This document shows, piece after piece, positions 8,675 to 17,897 of a stretch of 64,000 bases of DNA. Made by a program: the position numbers and the translations under genes. The stretch's first letter is position 1, and each line of letters opens with the position of its first letter. This DNA is from SZUA-430 sp044220975 (GTDB lineage Bacteria; Pseudomonadota; Alphaproteobacteria; Micropepsales; Micropepsaceae), in contig JBGAPZ010000005.1 of the NCBI GenBank assembly GCA_044220975.1, forward strand, positions 67,213 through 131,212, given 5' to 3'. The notes beneath the pieces were generated by a model that did not search any database, was not told where the DNA came from, and was given only the letters and a program-made list of their open reading frames with translations.

Positions 8675-9661
8675 TCAGTTCTTCGTTCGCTCGCGGATCA
8701 TTTGCATCTGGCGCACGATCACCTCGGCTTGGCGGATCGAGGCAAGGTCGATGAGTTTGCCGTTCAGCGCGACGGCCCCCATGCCTTTCGTAGCTCCTTC
8801 CTTCATCGCAGCGAGGATCGCTTCGGCGCGTTTCACCTCGTCGGCAGGAGGCGTGAAGACCCGGTTCGCGAGCGCAACCTGGCTTGGATGGATCGCCCAC
8901 TTGCCTTCGCAGCCCAGGACTGCCGTGCGCTGAGCTTGCGCGATGAAGCCAGCTTCGTCGGAATAGTCGCCGAACGGCCCGTCGATGGGCCTAAGGCCAT
9001 GTGCGCGGGCGGCGGCCACCATGCGCACCGTCGCGTAGTGCCAAAGGTCGGACCAGTGCTGGTCGCGCTTACCCGCTTCATCCTTGTCGGTCAGCACAAC
9101 GTAATCCTTGTTCGGGCCGCCGATGTTCGTCGTGCGCATGCCAGCGGACGCCGCGTAATCGGCGGAGCCGAAGTGAAGCGACTCAAGGCGCTTCGATGCG
9201 CCGGCGATTGCGTCGATGTTGTTGAGGCCAAGCACACTTTCGATGATGACTTCGAGCTTGACCTTTTTCTTGCGGCCGATGGCCGTTTCGATCTGCGAGA
9301 TCAGCATGTCGATCGCGTAGACGTCGGCGGCGACGCCGACCTTCGGAATCATGATCAGATCGAGGCGCTCACCCGCCTGCTCCATGATGTCGACGACATC
9401 GCGGTAGCAGAAATGCGTGTCGAGGCCGTTGATCCGCACCGAGATCGACTTGTGGCCGAAGTCCTGGGTCTTCAGTGCTTGGATGATGTTCGCGCGCGCT
9501 TGCGGCTTGTCGGCCGGCGCGACGCTGTCTTCGAGGTCGAGGCAAATGACGTCGGCGTCGCCTTGCGCTGCCTTTTCGAACAGCGCGGGGCGAACGCCCG
9601 GCACAAAAAGTTGCGACCTATTCAAACGTGCTGGAATGCTTTCAACTGTCGTGAAGCTCAT
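8675..9661 (-). CDS. mcl1: HpcH/HpaI-family CoA ester lyase, probable malyl-CoA / beta-methylmalyl-CoA lyase
   Basis: A 328-residue TIM-barrel protein. The N-terminal RSQLFVPGVRPALFEKA, the metal-binding acidic block DADVICLDLEDSVAPADKPQAR, the VEVIIES-like strand (KLEVIIESVLGLNNI) and LHFGSADYAASAGMRTTNIGG resemble the alphaproteobacterial malyl-CoA/beta-methylmalyl-CoA lyases more than citrate lyase CitE. Such enzymes cleave malyl-CoA to acetyl-CoA and glyoxylate, or methylmalyl-CoA to propionyl-CoA and glyoxylate, in the ethylmalonyl-CoA pathway or serine cycle. Methylmalonyl-CoA mutase and meaB elsewhere in the window fit this. A citramalyl-CoA lyase role cannot be excluded. Confidence 0.8.
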   Translation of the reverse strand: MSFTTVESIPARLNRSQLFVPGVRPALFEKAAQGDADVICLDLEDSVAPADKPQARANIIQALKTQDFGHKSISVRINGLDTHFCYRDVVDIMEQAGERLDLIMIPKVGVAADVYAIDMLISQIETAIGRKKKVKLEVIIESVLGLNNIDAIAGASKRLESLHFGSADYAASAGMRTTNIGGPNKDYVVLTDKDEAGKRDQHWSDLWHYATVRMVAAARAHGLRPIDGPFGDYSDEAGFIAQAQRTAVLGCEGKWAIHPSQVALANRVFTPPADEVKRAEAILAAMKEGATKGMGAVALNGKLIDLASIRQAEVIVRQMQMIRERTKN

Positions 9662-9740
9662 GCGAATGCCCCGTCTTTGGAATCGCGACGTCGGGCCCCC
9701 TCAAAAGAGGCCGGGAAGCTATGCCTCCCCCCTTGCCCAG

Positions 9741-10673
9741 TCAACGCTTACGCCGGACGGCCAAAGGGTGTTTTTCCGCCACCAGACGCCTTAACCTTTC
9801 ATCCTGAACGTGAGTGTAAATCTGGGTGGTCGCGATATCGGCGTGGCCCAGCAACTGTTGCACGCTTCGCAGGTCCGCACCATGTGCCACGAGATGGCTC
9901 GCGAACGCGTGGCGCAACACATGCGGCGAAAGTTTTCGTGGATCGACGCCTGCCTTCACCGCGAGGTCTTTCAACAATTGCGCCACGCGGCGGCGCGTTA
10001 GGTGGCCTTCTATACCGCGCGACGGAAATAAGAAGCGTTGCGCGCGTTCCGACTGAGGAAGAAAGCGTGGACGGACGGTCAAGTACGTCTTGATCGCTTC
10101 GCGGGCTGGTAGGCCCAGTGGAACGAGACGCTCCTTCCCACCCTTGCCTTTGACGAGAAGCATGCGCCGCTCACCGCCTGCGGCCGCCAACGGGAGCGTC
10201 ACGAGCTCCGATACGCGCAAGCCAGACGCATAGAGCAGTTCCACGATGCAGAGCAGGCGCACCGCCTCTGGCCCCTCTAAAGACGCTGCGGCTTCGATCA
10301 GCGCTTGGGTTTGCGCTTCGGTGACGACCTTGGGCAGCGGGCGGCCGCGCTTTGGCGATTCGATCGCGGACGTCGGATCGTCGGCGCGAATGTCTTCGTC
10401 GAGCAAGAAGCGGTGCATCTGGCGCAGCGCCGAGAGGCGGCGTGCCTGCGTCGACGCTTTGAGGCCCGCCGCCGAAAGGGACGCCAGGTAGTCGCGGACA
10501 TCGCCGGCGGAAGAATTTGTGAACGAGCGCTTGCGCCCGCGCAGGTGTCCAGCGAAGTCGAGCAGGTCGCGCCGATAAGCGTCAAGCGTGTGAACTGCCG
10601 CCCCGCGCTCGGCGCTCAACATTTCTAGGAAGGATTCCAGCAGGTGCAGACCGACGTCGGGGGCTGTCGTCAT
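9741..10673 (-). CDS. xerD: Tyrosine recombinase XerD
   Basis: A 310-residue site-specific recombinase that resolves chromosome dimers at dif together with XerC. The N-terminal SAM-like DNA-binding domain (~1-100) is followed by the catalytic domain. The catalytic set is Arg153 (ASGLRVSEL), Lys177, His251 and Arg254 (HVLRHAF), His277 (LLGHAD) and Tyr286 (TQIYTHV). It starts with ATG overlapping the stop of the preceding gene (ATGA), so it is translated as the last gene of a three-gene minus-strand operon. The position next to divergent aroK is typical for the chromosomal xerD of alphaproteobacteria and argues against a phage integrase. Confidence 0.92.
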   Translation of the reverse strand: MTTAPDVGLHLLESFLEMLSAERGAAVHTLDAYRRDLLDFAGHLRGRKRSFTNSSAGDVRDYLASLSAAGLKASTQARRLSALRQMHRFLLDEDIRADDPTSAIESPKRGRPLPKVVTEAQTQALIEAAASLEGPEAVRLLCIVELLYASGLRVSELVTLPLAAAGGERRMLLVKGKGGKERLVPLGLPAREAIKTYLTVRPRFLPQSERAQRFLFPSRGIEGHLTRRRVAQLLKDLAVKAGVDPRKLSPHVLRHAFASHLVAHGADLRSVQQLLGHADIATTQIYTHVQDERLRRLVAEKHPLAVRRKR

Positions 10674-12469
10674 TGATGTTGGCGCACCGGCGCGCCAAGC
10701 ACCGATTCGACTGCGAGCGCGCGCGCCTCGTCGCGCAAGCCGACCGCGATCAGAGCTTTTGCGACCCGGGCGACCGTTTGCCCTTGCGCGCGCGAAGGTC
10801 CGCCCGGCCCTAAGGCCACGAGCGCGTTCAAGATCGTTTCACCCTGGTGGCCTTCGAGCGCACTGCGGCCGATGGCGGTCAGCGCTTCGGCGGCGGCGCC
10901 GGATGGAACAACGCCCGTGGTGTTGGCTGAAACTGCCCACTGCGCGTCGGGTGGTATGGTGTAGCCCAGCGCTTCGAGTAGCGGGATCTCGCGCGTCGCA
11001 CGTTCCATCAACCAATCCTTCGAGGGTCCGGGTTTCAGCGCGTTCTGTCCAAGCCAGGTCAACGCGCTCGGCATACGAGCTAGGTTTTCCGTCGACGCGC
11101 GGACGAGGCCTAGTTGAATTTGCAGCGCGTTCGCGGCGGCTGCATCCGTCGGCGAGTTCAGAACGATCAGCCACTGTTCCGCGGCCTTGTCGCGCCGCGC
11201 GTAGAGGAGCACACGGGCGACGTTAGGTGCAACCCAGGCTGTGTCTTGCGACGGCGCCATCTGCTGCGCGATCCCGGCACTTAGCGTTGCGAACAACGCG
11301 AAGCGGTTCTGCGACTCGGCGCGCTGTAAGGCAGCGGCAAAGGCCGCGGCGCGTGCCGTCGGCACAGTGCGCGCTGCGATCGATCGGAAATAGAGTGCGT
11401 TCGCGCGCGCTGGCGAAAGCTTGGCCGCCCAATCTTCCGGATCGTCGAGTTGGTCGGGTGTGAATGTCTCGGCCAGATAGGCCTCACGCAGTTCGTCGAT
11501 CGAACCGAGGCTGGCAAGTGTCGCGCGCTCCACCGCGCTCAAGCGAAGCGCTGGGTCGGACGACTGCGAAAGCAATTGTGCCGCCGGAACCCAGCCGGCG
11601 AGCGCCGCCGGTGCGGAGCCACCAGCCTTTCGCAACATCGCCAGGTGCAGACCCGATGGCGTGGGCAGCGCCGTAACGTTCGCCGGACCATCATTGGTGA
11701 TCGCGTCGGCGAGTGTGAAGAACGCGTCGTCGTTGATGCTGCGCTCGCGCATGACATTCAGTGTCAGGGTCGCTGCCGCTTCATCCTTTTGCGCGAGGTA
11801 GCAGAAGACGCGAAGCTTCAGCCAATAGGGGTCGTTCGACGATTGGCGCGGCGACGTCGAGTCCCCGCACGCATCGCCGTCGCGGCCTTGAAGTAACAGT
11901 GCTTCGGCCCAAGCTTGGCGCGCGAAATTGTCGGTGCGCGCGCTTTGCGCGCCGAGCATCGCCGCTTCGTCGACCAAACCGTTCGCGACGAGCTTCTGCA
12001 GACGCTGGGCGAGGAACGACGGTTCGTCGGGCGGCGCTTCACCTGCAGGCGGGTTCGCTTGCGTCAACAGCACGCGCTTCAAAAGATTTTGCATCGCCGG
12101 CGAGTTCGGCGCCGAGGGAAGCTGCGCGATGCGCGACGCGATCGCCGGTCGCGCGCTTCCCGACCAGAGACTGGATGCAAAGCCGCCAGAGCCCGCGCTC
12201 AGCAAACCCGCGCCTGCAGGATCGATTGCCGCTAGATCGGTGACGGTGACGCGCGGCCCAGTCGGTGCGCCGGGTTTGTCGGGAACTGTTTGCTCGATCG
12301 GACCGGTTTGGACCGTGGTGCTTGCAGGATCGGCGGCCGGCTCGGTTTGCGGCGTCAATGTTCGGGGCGCCGTCTTTGCCGGACCCTGAGATTCGGGTTC
12401 GGCAGCGACGGCAAGCGATGTCGAAGCAGCAAGTACGGCGAGAAAGACGTTAACGCGGGAACCGATCAT
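10670..12469 (-). CDS. Exported alpha-helical protein, unknown function
   Basis: A 599-residue protein with a Sec-type signal peptide (MIGSRVNVFLAVLAASTSLAVAAEP). A low-complexity Pro/Thr-rich stretch follows to about residue 75, then a long Ala/Leu-rich helical region that looks like TPR or HEAT-like repeats. It is probably periplasmic or envelope-associated. It overlaps the upstream small membrane protein gene by 20 bases and xerD by four. Its conserved place before xerD suggests a housekeeping role, but I do not recognise a named family. Confidence 0.75.
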   Translation of the reverse strand: MIGSRVNVFLAVLAASTSLAVAAEPESQGPAKTAPRTLTPQTEPAADPASTTVQTGPIEQTVPDKPGAPTGPRVTVTDLAAIDPAGAGLLSAGSGGFASSLWSGSARPAIASRIAQLPSAPNSPAMQNLLKRVLLTQANPPAGEAPPDEPSFLAQRLQKLVANGLVDEAAMLGAQSARTDNFARQAWAEALLLQGRDGDACGDSTSPRQSSNDPYWLKLRVFCYLAQKDEAAATLTLNVMRERSINDDAFFTLADAITNDGPANVTALPTPSGLHLAMLRKAGGSAPAALAGWVPAAQLLSQSSDPALRLSAVERATLASLGSIDELREAYLAETFTPDQLDDPEDWAAKLSPARANALYFRSIAARTVPTARAAAFAAALQRAESQNRFALFATLSAGIAQQMAPSQDTAWVAPNVARVLLYARRDKAAEQWLIVLNSPTDAAAANALQIQLGLVRASTENLARMPSALTWLGQNALKPGPSKDWLMERATREIPLLEALGYTIPPDAQWAVSANTTGVVPSGAAAEALTAIGRSALEGHQGETILNALVALGPGGPSRAQGQTVARVAKALIAVGLRDEARALAVESVLGAPVRQHQ

Positions 12470-12638
12470 CGGGCAGAACCTTCTCGACCTTGCGCACCGG
12501 CGGGGTCACGGTCGAGCCGTAATACGCGAGCGCCCCCGCACCCAACAGCAGCAATACTAGTGCGGCAGCGACCAATCGGCCAAGCTGTTGCAGGCCGCCG
12601 GGGCGGTCATAGTCCCGGTAATAGCGTCTGCGCCGCAC
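12450..12638 (-). CDS. Small single-pass membrane protein
   Basis: 62 residues with a GTG start at 12638. An Arg/Tyr-rich N-terminus (MRRRRYYRDYDRPGG) is followed by one strongly hydrophobic helix (residues ~22-42) and a short basic tail. The positive-inside rule places the N-terminus in the cytoplasm. It overlaps the next gene by 20 bases, so it begins an operon with the exported helical protein and xerD. The function is unknown. Overlap and composition support a real gene. Confidence 0.6.
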   Translation of the reverse strand: MRRRRYYRDYDRPGGLQQLGRLVAAALVLLLLGAGALAYYGSTVTPPVRKVEKVLPDDRFPR

Positions 12639-12719
12639 GCCGTTCCCCTATTCTTCCCGCTCTCTGGCCGCGAACAGGCAGTTCATGTACATGCTGATTC
12701 CGCCAGGTTAGAACAATAT

Positions 12720-13295
12720 ATGCAGGTGCAGGAACACACGGAAAGACCGGAAGCGGGGCCGCCCCTTAACGAGCGCTCCATTGTGCTGGTTGGGCTCATG
12801 GGTGCTGGCAAAAGCACAGTTGGCCGCCGCTTAGGCAACGCGCTGAAGCTGCCGTTCCACGATGCGGATCAGGAAATTGAAACCGCAGCGGGCTGTTCCA
12901 TAACTGATTTCTTCGAACGCTATGGCGAACCTGCGTTTCGCGAAGGCGAGCGAAAAGTGATTGCGCGCTTGCTTGCAGGCCCCCGGCATGTGCTAGCGAC
13001 CGGTGGCGGCGCCTTCATGGATCCGACGACGCGAGAATTGATCAAGCGGTTGGGGTTTTCGGTTTGGTTGCGCGCCGATATCGGCTTGTTGATGGAGCGC
13101 GTATTGAAGCGTCCGACCCGCCCGCTGTTGAAGAACGACGATCCGCGCGCGACGATGGAGCGGCTGATGGCCGAACGCTATCCCGTCTATGCCGAAGCCG
13201 ACCTGACGGTCGACTCCAACGGTGGGCCGCACGATGCGATCGTGCAGCGGATATTGTCTCATCTCGCCGATATCGGCGTAAGGTCGGCGTCATGA
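12720..13295 (+). CDS. aroK: Shikimate kinase
   Basis: 191 residues from the ATG at 12720. Walker A is GLMGAGKST, followed by the shikimate-binding Asp in PFHDADQEIE, RxGExxFRExE (ERYGEPAFREGERKVI) and the GGGAF loop. It phosphorylates shikimate with ATP in the chorismate pathway, in the cytoplasm. An in-frame extension to 12588 would run across the divergent promoter region and is not protein-like, so 12720 is preferred. The stop overlaps the aroB start (ATGA), forming the classical aroKB pair. Confidence 0.95.
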   Translation: MQVQEHTERPEAGPPLNERSIVLVGLMGAGKSTVGRRLGNALKLPFHDADQEIETAAGCSITDFFERYGEPAFREGERKVIARLLAGPRHVLATGGGAFMDPTTRELIKRLGFSVWLRADIGLLMERVLKRPTRPLLKNDDPRATMERLMAERYPVYAEADLTVDSNGGPHDAIVQRILSHLADIGVRSAS

Positions 13296-14407
13296 GCCAG
13301 GAGCGATTGCGCGTCGACCTTGGCGGTCGTGCCTACGAGATCGTGGTTGGCGCCGGCGTGCTTGCCAATGCGGGCAAGGAGATCGCGGGCCTGAAGCGAG
13401 CCAAGCGCACGTTCATCGTTGCCGACGATCATACTGCGGGATTGCACCTGGACGGGCTCACGCGATCGCTGGACGCCGCAGGACTTTCGCACACGGCGGC
13501 GGTGCTGCCGCCGGGCGAGGCAAGCAAGAGTTTCGGCGTGCTGGAACGGCTCGTCAGCCAAATGCTCGACGCAAAGGTCGAACGCGGCGATCTAGTGATC
13601 GCGCTCGGCGGCGGCGTGATTGGCGATCTTGCCGGGTTTGCCGCCGGCATCACGAAACGAGGGCTCGACTACGTCCAGGTGCCGACGACGTTGTTGGCGC
13701 AGGTGGACTCCTCTGTCGGCGGCAAGACTGCCATCGACATGCCGCAGGGCAAGAACTTGGTCGGCCTATTTCACCAGCCTTGCTTGGTTCTGTCCGACAC
13801 CGCAGTACTCGACACGCTCCCCGAGCGCGAGCTGCGCGCGGGATACGCGGAGATTTTGAAGTACGGTCTGATCGGCGATGCCGTGTTCGCCGAATGGGCC
13901 GGTTCGAACGCAGCCGCGATCCTGGCCAAAGCAGGACCGGAGCGGACGAAGGCAATCATCACATCATGCCGGATGAAGGCGCGCGTCGTCGAAGCCGACG
14001 AACGCGAAGCCGGTCAGCGTGCGCTGCTCAACCTCGGGCATACGTTCGCGCACGCGATCGAGGCCTGCGCCGGGTATTCCGGCAAGGTGTTGCACGGCGA
14101 GGCGGTGGCCGTCGGTTGCGTGCTGGCGTTCGAGCTTTCGGAGCGTTTGAAGCTTTGTCCGCCCGGCCAGGCCAACCGCGTGCGCGCGTGGTTTGCAAAT
14201 GCAGGTCTGCCGGCGTCGGTTGCCGATCTGCCGGAGCTCGGCGCATCCGAAGACGATCTCGTCGAGATCATGAAACAGGACAAGAAAGCGTCGGGCGGCA
14301 CGCTCGTCTTCGTACTGGCGCGCGGGATTGGGCAAGCGTTCGTTGCGAACGATGTCGACCCCGCGGCCGTGAAGGCCCTGCTGAGCAACGCGCTGAACCG
14401 TCACTAG
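13292..14407 (+). CDS. aroB: 3-dehydroquinate synthase
   Basis: 371 residues from the ATG at 13292. It converts DAHP to 3-dehydroquinate using NAD+ and a divalent metal. The NAD-binding and catalytic blocks are visible: LPPGEASKSF, DLVIALGGGVIGDLAGFAAG, QVPTTLLAQVDSSVGGKTAID, RAGYAEILKYGLI, and the metal-ligand histidines in LNLGHTFAHAIE and HGEAVAVG. It follows aroK by ATGA overlap, so the two are translationally coupled. Confidence 0.96.
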   Translation: MSQERLRVDLGGRAYEIVVGAGVLANAGKEIAGLKRAKRTFIVADDHTAGLHLDGLTRSLDAAGLSHTAAVLPPGEASKSFGVLERLVSQMLDAKVERGDLVIALGGGVIGDLAGFAAGITKRGLDYVQVPTTLLAQVDSSVGGKTAIDMPQGKNLVGLFHQPCLVLSDTAVLDTLPERELRAGYAEILKYGLIGDAVFAEWAGSNAAAILAKAGPERTKAIITSCRMKARVVEADEREAGQRALLNLGHTFAHAIEACAGYSGKVLHGEAVAVGCVLAFELSERLKLCPPGQANRVRAWFANAGLPASVADLPELGASEDDLVEIMKQDKKASGGTLVFVLARGIGQAFVANDVDPAAVKALLSNALNRH

Positions 14408-14437
14408 CATCCCCCTAGAAGAGAGAATCTGCACGCC

Positions 14438-15778
14438 ATGGAAGAGAGTCTAATTCCGGCCCACGAGCTATCCGGATGGGATTTGCTGTTTTCGATCGGC
14501 ATCACATTCGTGCTGATGTTGTTCTCGGCATTCTTCGCGGGCTCCGAGACTGCGATGACCGCAGCATCGCGCGCTCGCATGCACCAGCTTGAGAAAGATA
14601 ACGAGCCGGGCGCAAAGCACGTGAACTGGCTCATGGCGCACCGCGAGCAGATGGTTGGCTCCATGTTGCTCGGCAATACGTTCGTGAACATCGCATCCTC
14701 TGCGCTGGTTACCAGCGTGTTGCTGACGTTGTTCGGCAACGCCGGCATCGCGGCCGCGACGATCATCACGACGATTCTGGTGTTGATCTTCTGCGAGGTT
14801 CTGCCCAAGACCTATGCGATCGCCAATCCGGACACCACGGCATTGCGATTGGCGCGTTCGGTTCGCTTCGCAGTCGGTGCGTTTTCCCCGGTCGTCAATG
14901 CGGTCGCCGGGATTGTGGCGCTGATCCTCAGAGCCATGGGGGTGAAGTCGCAAGGTTTGGTCGAAGACAAGGAAGAAGCGGCAGAGGCGGCCACGGAAGA
15001 GCTTCGCGGCGCGATCGACCTGCATCACATTCAAGGCGCGGTGCAGACGACCGACCGCAACATGCTTGGCGGTATTCTGGACCTGAAAGACTTGCAGGTG
15101 GCGGACGTCATGATCCACCGCAAGAGCATGACAATGCTGGACGGCGATTTAGCGCCGGAAGAAGTGCTTGACCGCGTGCTGTCGCAGCCGCACACGCGCC
15201 TGCCGGTTTACAAAGGCGACTCCGACAACATCGTCGGCGTCTTGCATGCGAAAGATCTGCTGCGCGCGATGTCGCGCAGCCAAGGCAATGTGAAGGCGAT
15301 CAACGTGATGTCGATCGTCGCCAAGCCGTGGTTCATTCCCGACACAACGATGCTGACGGATCAGCTGCGCGCGTTTCTGCAGCGCCGGGTTCATTTCGCG
15401 CTGGTCGTCGACGAGTACGGTGCCCTGCAGGGCTTGATCACGCTTGAAGACATTCTGGAGGAAATCGTCGGCGAGATCCGCGACGAGCACGACGTGCCGG
15501 TGTCCGGCGTTCGTCCGCAACAGGATGGCAGCGTCAATGTCGACGGGTGGGTGACGATCCGCGAGCTCAACCGTGTGATGAACTGGACGTTACCCGATGA
15601 GGAGGCGACGACGATCGCGGGCCTCGTCATTCATGAGGCGCAGACGATCCCGGATGTCGCGCAAGTATTCAGCTTCCACGGCTTCAAGTTCGAAGTTCTG
15701 CGGCGGCAGAAGAACCAGATCACCGCGCTGCGCGTTACGCCCGCACAGCCGGCCGAGAAAGCGCTACACGCGACGTGA
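14438..15778 (+). CDS. HlyC/CorC (CNNM-type) transporter-like membrane protein
   Basis: A 446-residue protein. The N-terminal DUF21/CNNM membrane domain (residues ~15-185, FSAFFAGSETAMTAASRARMHQLEKDN) is followed by two CBS domains (~215-340: VMIHRKSM...LPVYKGDSDNIVGVLHAKDLL and ...VVDEYGALQGLITLEDILEEIVGEI) and a C-terminal CorC_HlyC transporter-associated domain. CNNM/CorC proteins are linked to Mg2+ and Co2+ efflux or Mg sensing; direct transport is debated. It lies 30 bases after aroB and is probably in the same transcript. Confidence 0.9.
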   Translation: MEESLIPAHELSGWDLLFSIGITFVLMLFSAFFAGSETAMTAASRARMHQLEKDNEPGAKHVNWLMAHREQMVGSMLLGNTFVNIASSALVTSVLLTLFGNAGIAAATIITTILVLIFCEVLPKTYAIANPDTTALRLARSVRFAVGAFSPVVNAVAGIVALILRAMGVKSQGLVEDKEEAAEAATEELRGAIDLHHIQGAVQTTDRNMLGGILDLKDLQVADVMIHRKSMTMLDGDLAPEEVLDRVLSQPHTRLPVYKGDSDNIVGVLHAKDLLRAMSRSQGNVKAINVMSIVAKPWFIPDTTMLTDQLRAFLQRRVHFALVVDEYGALQGLITLEDILEEIVGEIRDEHDVPVSGVRPQQDGSVNVDGWVTIRELNRVMNWTLPDEEATTIAGLVIHEAQTIPDVAQVFSFHGFKFEVLRRQKNQITALRVTPAQPAEKALHAT

Positions 15779-15805
15779 GGATTTCGCGCCGAGTGCGTCG
15801 AGGCA

Positions 15806-16087
15806 TCACATACGGTGGGCGGCCTCGTCAGGTGTCAGCAGCGTCAGGGCGAGTGCATGGACGCGGTCTTTGAGTTCGGCGTCGAGCACGTCGTGCACTT
15901 TGCGGTGACGCTCGATGCGGTTCAGCCCTTCGAAGGCTGCTGACACAATCGCCACACGGAAGTGTGTTTCGCCGCCTTCGCGCGAGCCGGCGTGACCGTG
16001 GTGCTGCGCCGACTCGTCGCGCACGTCGAGGCGCTGCGGCGAAAATGCAGCGTCAAGCTTTGTCCGTATGGTTTCTGCAATCGTCAT
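15806..16087 (-). CDS. bolA: BolA family protein
   Basis: 93 residues from the ATG at 16087 (MTIAETIRTKLDAAF), a typical BolA start; a longer frame to 16129 is possible. BolA hallmarks are the helix-turn FRVAIVSAAFEGLNRIERHRKVHDVLDAEL, with the conserved His and the class II KH-like fold, ending in HALALTLLTP. BolA proteins bind [2Fe-2S] clusters with monothiol glutaredoxins and act in iron homeostasis and envelope control. It is convergent with the CorC-type gene and divergent from the J-domain gene, the usual alphaproteobacterial arrangement. Confidence 0.9.
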   Translation of the reverse strand: MTIAETIRTKLDAAFSPQRLDVRDESAQHHGHAGSREGGETHFRVAIVSAAFEGLNRIERHRKVHDVLDAELKDRVHALALTLLTPDEAAHRM

Positions 16088-16177
16088 TTCAAAGCGCTCG
16101 TGAGTCATTCCCGGAACAATGTCAAGCAAGAGGTTTTCTTGTCTTCTTAACCGGTCGTTCCCATACTTCTTCTTGCC

Positions 16178-16807
16178 ATGGGCGAGAATACGAAACAGGC
16201 GTCACGCTGGGCACAGGAGCTGCGCGTTAAACGCCAGCCTGTGATCAAACCGACGCGCCAGTGCGACAAGCCCGGCTGCGAGGCGGGCGGCTCGCATCGC
16301 GCCCCGAAGAGCCGGAACTCGCTCAACGAATACTACTGGTTCTGTCTCGACCATGTGCGCGAGTACAATCAGTCTTGGGACTTTTTCCGAGGCATGACGC
16401 CCGGCGAAATCGACGCCTATCAACGCGCGACCCTGGTCGGCCTCAGGCCCACGTGGAAGCTCGGCGGCGGCGCGCAGGGCCCGAATGAGAAGCTTCAATT
16501 CTACTTCCGCGGCGCGTATGTCGATCCGTTCCTTATCTTCGACGACGGTCCAACGGGGGCCGAAGCAAAAGCGGGTGCGGCAAACCGTAACGGCACGCCC
16601 GAGCGGAAGCTGACCAAGATGCAGCAGTCGAGCCTCGATACGATGGGGCTTGAATCGACCGCCACCTTGCAGGACGTGAAGGCGCGCTTTAAGGAATTGG
16701 TTAAGCGCTACCACCCCGACGCCAACGGCGGCGATCGCGGCGCCGAAGAGCGGCTGCGTCAAGTCATCAAAGCCTATGGGCAACTGCGCTCGTCGGGCTA
16801 TTCTTGA
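16178..16807 (+). CDS. J-domain protein
   Basis: A 209-residue cytoplasmic protein with its J domain at the C-terminus (about residues 147-209), including the HPD motif in KRYHPDANGGD that stimulates DnaK ATPase. The N-terminal half has spaced Cys/His residues (CDKPGCEAGGSHR...FCLDH) that could bind zinc. It is not full-length DnaJ: there is no G/F region or CR-type zinc finger. It sits directly before cobS, as in many alphaproteobacteria, so it may deliver DnaK to the CobS/CobT complex; that link is inference. Confidence 0.9.
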   Translation: MGENTKQASRWAQELRVKRQPVIKPTRQCDKPGCEAGGSHRAPKSRNSLNEYYWFCLDHVREYNQSWDFFRGMTPGEIDAYQRATLVGLRPTWKLGGGAQGPNEKLQFYFRGAYVDPFLIFDDGPTGAEAKAGAANRNGTPERKLTKMQQSSLDTMGLESTATLQDVKARFKELVKRYHPDANGGDRGAEERLRQVIKAYGQLRSSGYS

Positions 16808-16892
16808 ACCGATTTGACGAGACCTGCTTCCTCTTCGCGCGAGGGGCGCGCGAATTGAGGATGCACCGACTTTGCCACGGAAGCCTGAGAGC

Positions 16893-17885
16893 ATGACAGC
16901 GCCACAAAGCGGTCTGGCGACAGACAGCCAGCCCGATACCACCATCGACGCCAAGAAGGTGTTCAACATCGACGTGTCGATGAAGGTGCCCGCCTTCTCG
17001 AAGCCGAACGAATACGTGCCCGACCTCGATCCGGCTTACCGGTTCGACCGCGAGACGACGCTAGCCATCTTGGCTGGCTTTGCGTTTAACCGGCGCGTGA
17101 TGATCCAGGGCTATCACGGCACCGGCAAGTCCACGCATATCGAACAGGTAGCGGCGCGGCTGAACTGGCCGTGTATCCGCATCAACCTCGATAGCCATAT
17201 CTCGCGAATCGATCTCGTCGGCAAAGACGCGATCGTCGTGCGCGAAGGCATGCAGGTGACCGAGTTCCGCGAAGGCATTCTGCCGTGGGCCTTGCAGCAT
17301 CCTGTCGCGCTCGTGTTCGACGAGTACGACGCTGGGCGGCCCGACGTGATGTTCGTCATTCAGCGCGTGCTGGAACAGTCCGGCAAACTCACGCTGCTCG
17401 ACCAGAACCGCGTGATCCGCGCGCATCCGGCGTTCAGGTTGTTCTCGACGACGAACACGATCGGTCTTGGCGATACGACCGGCCTCTATCACGGCACGCA
17501 GCAGATCAATCAGGGTCAGATGGACCGCTGGAACGTGGTCACAACGCTGAACTATCTGCCGCACGACAAGGAAGTCGACATCATTTTGTCAAAGGCACCG
17601 CATTACACGGGCGCCGAGGGCAAGAAGAAGGTCGCGGCGATGGTTCGAGTGGCTGACCTCACGCGAAACGCGTTCATGAACGGCGACATCTCGACCGTGA
17701 TGAGCCCGCGTACGGTTCTGACGTGGGCGGAGAACGCCGAGATCTTCAACGACGTCGGCTTCGGCTTTCGTGTGACGTTCTTGAACAAGTGCGATGAGCT
17801 CGAGCGCGCAACAGTGGCCGAGTTTTATCAACGCTGTTTCGGCGAGGAATTGCCCGAGTCGTCGGCGAAGGTGATGGTGGCGTAA
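16893..17885 (+). CDS. cobS: CobS, AAA+ ATPase subunit of cobaltochelatase-type complex
   Basis: 330 residues from the ATG at 16893; a TTG at 16872 gives seven more. It is a MoxR-like AAA+ ATPase with Walker A GYHGTGKSTH, Walker B LVFDEYD and the arginine-finger region MDRWNVV. CobS and CobT together power cobalt insertion into hydrogenobyrinic acid diamide by CobN in aerobic B12 synthesis. No cobN or other cob gene lies nearby. The same pair is widespread next to bolA and J-domain genes, so a chaperone-like role is possible. CobT follows after 12 bases. Confidence 0.93.
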   Translation: MTAPQSGLATDSQPDTTIDAKKVFNIDVSMKVPAFSKPNEYVPDLDPAYRFDRETTLAILAGFAFNRRVMIQGYHGTGKSTHIEQVAARLNWPCIRINLDSHISRIDLVGKDAIVVREGMQVTEFREGILPWALQHPVALVFDEYDAGRPDVMFVIQRVLEQSGKLTLLDQNRVIRAHPAFRLFSTTNTIGLGDTTGLYHGTQQINQGQMDRWNVVTTLNYLPHDKEVDIILSKAPHYTGAEGKKKVAAMVRVADLTRNAFMNGDISTVMSPRTVLTWAENAEIFNDVGFGFRVTFLNKCDELERATVAEFYQRCFGEELPESSAKVMVA

Positions 17886-17897
17886 GGTCCGGCCTCT

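Noticed and set aside
8210..10093. 627-codon plus-strand frame opposite kup and the lyase gene
   Set aside because: It is antisense to two well-identified genes and its product has low-complexity His/Arg/Glu-rich sequence, typical of a shadow frame in high-GC DNA.
9741..10673. XerD as a phage or island integrase
   Set aside because: The full XerD pattern and the neighbouring aroKB genes match the chromosomal housekeeping copy.
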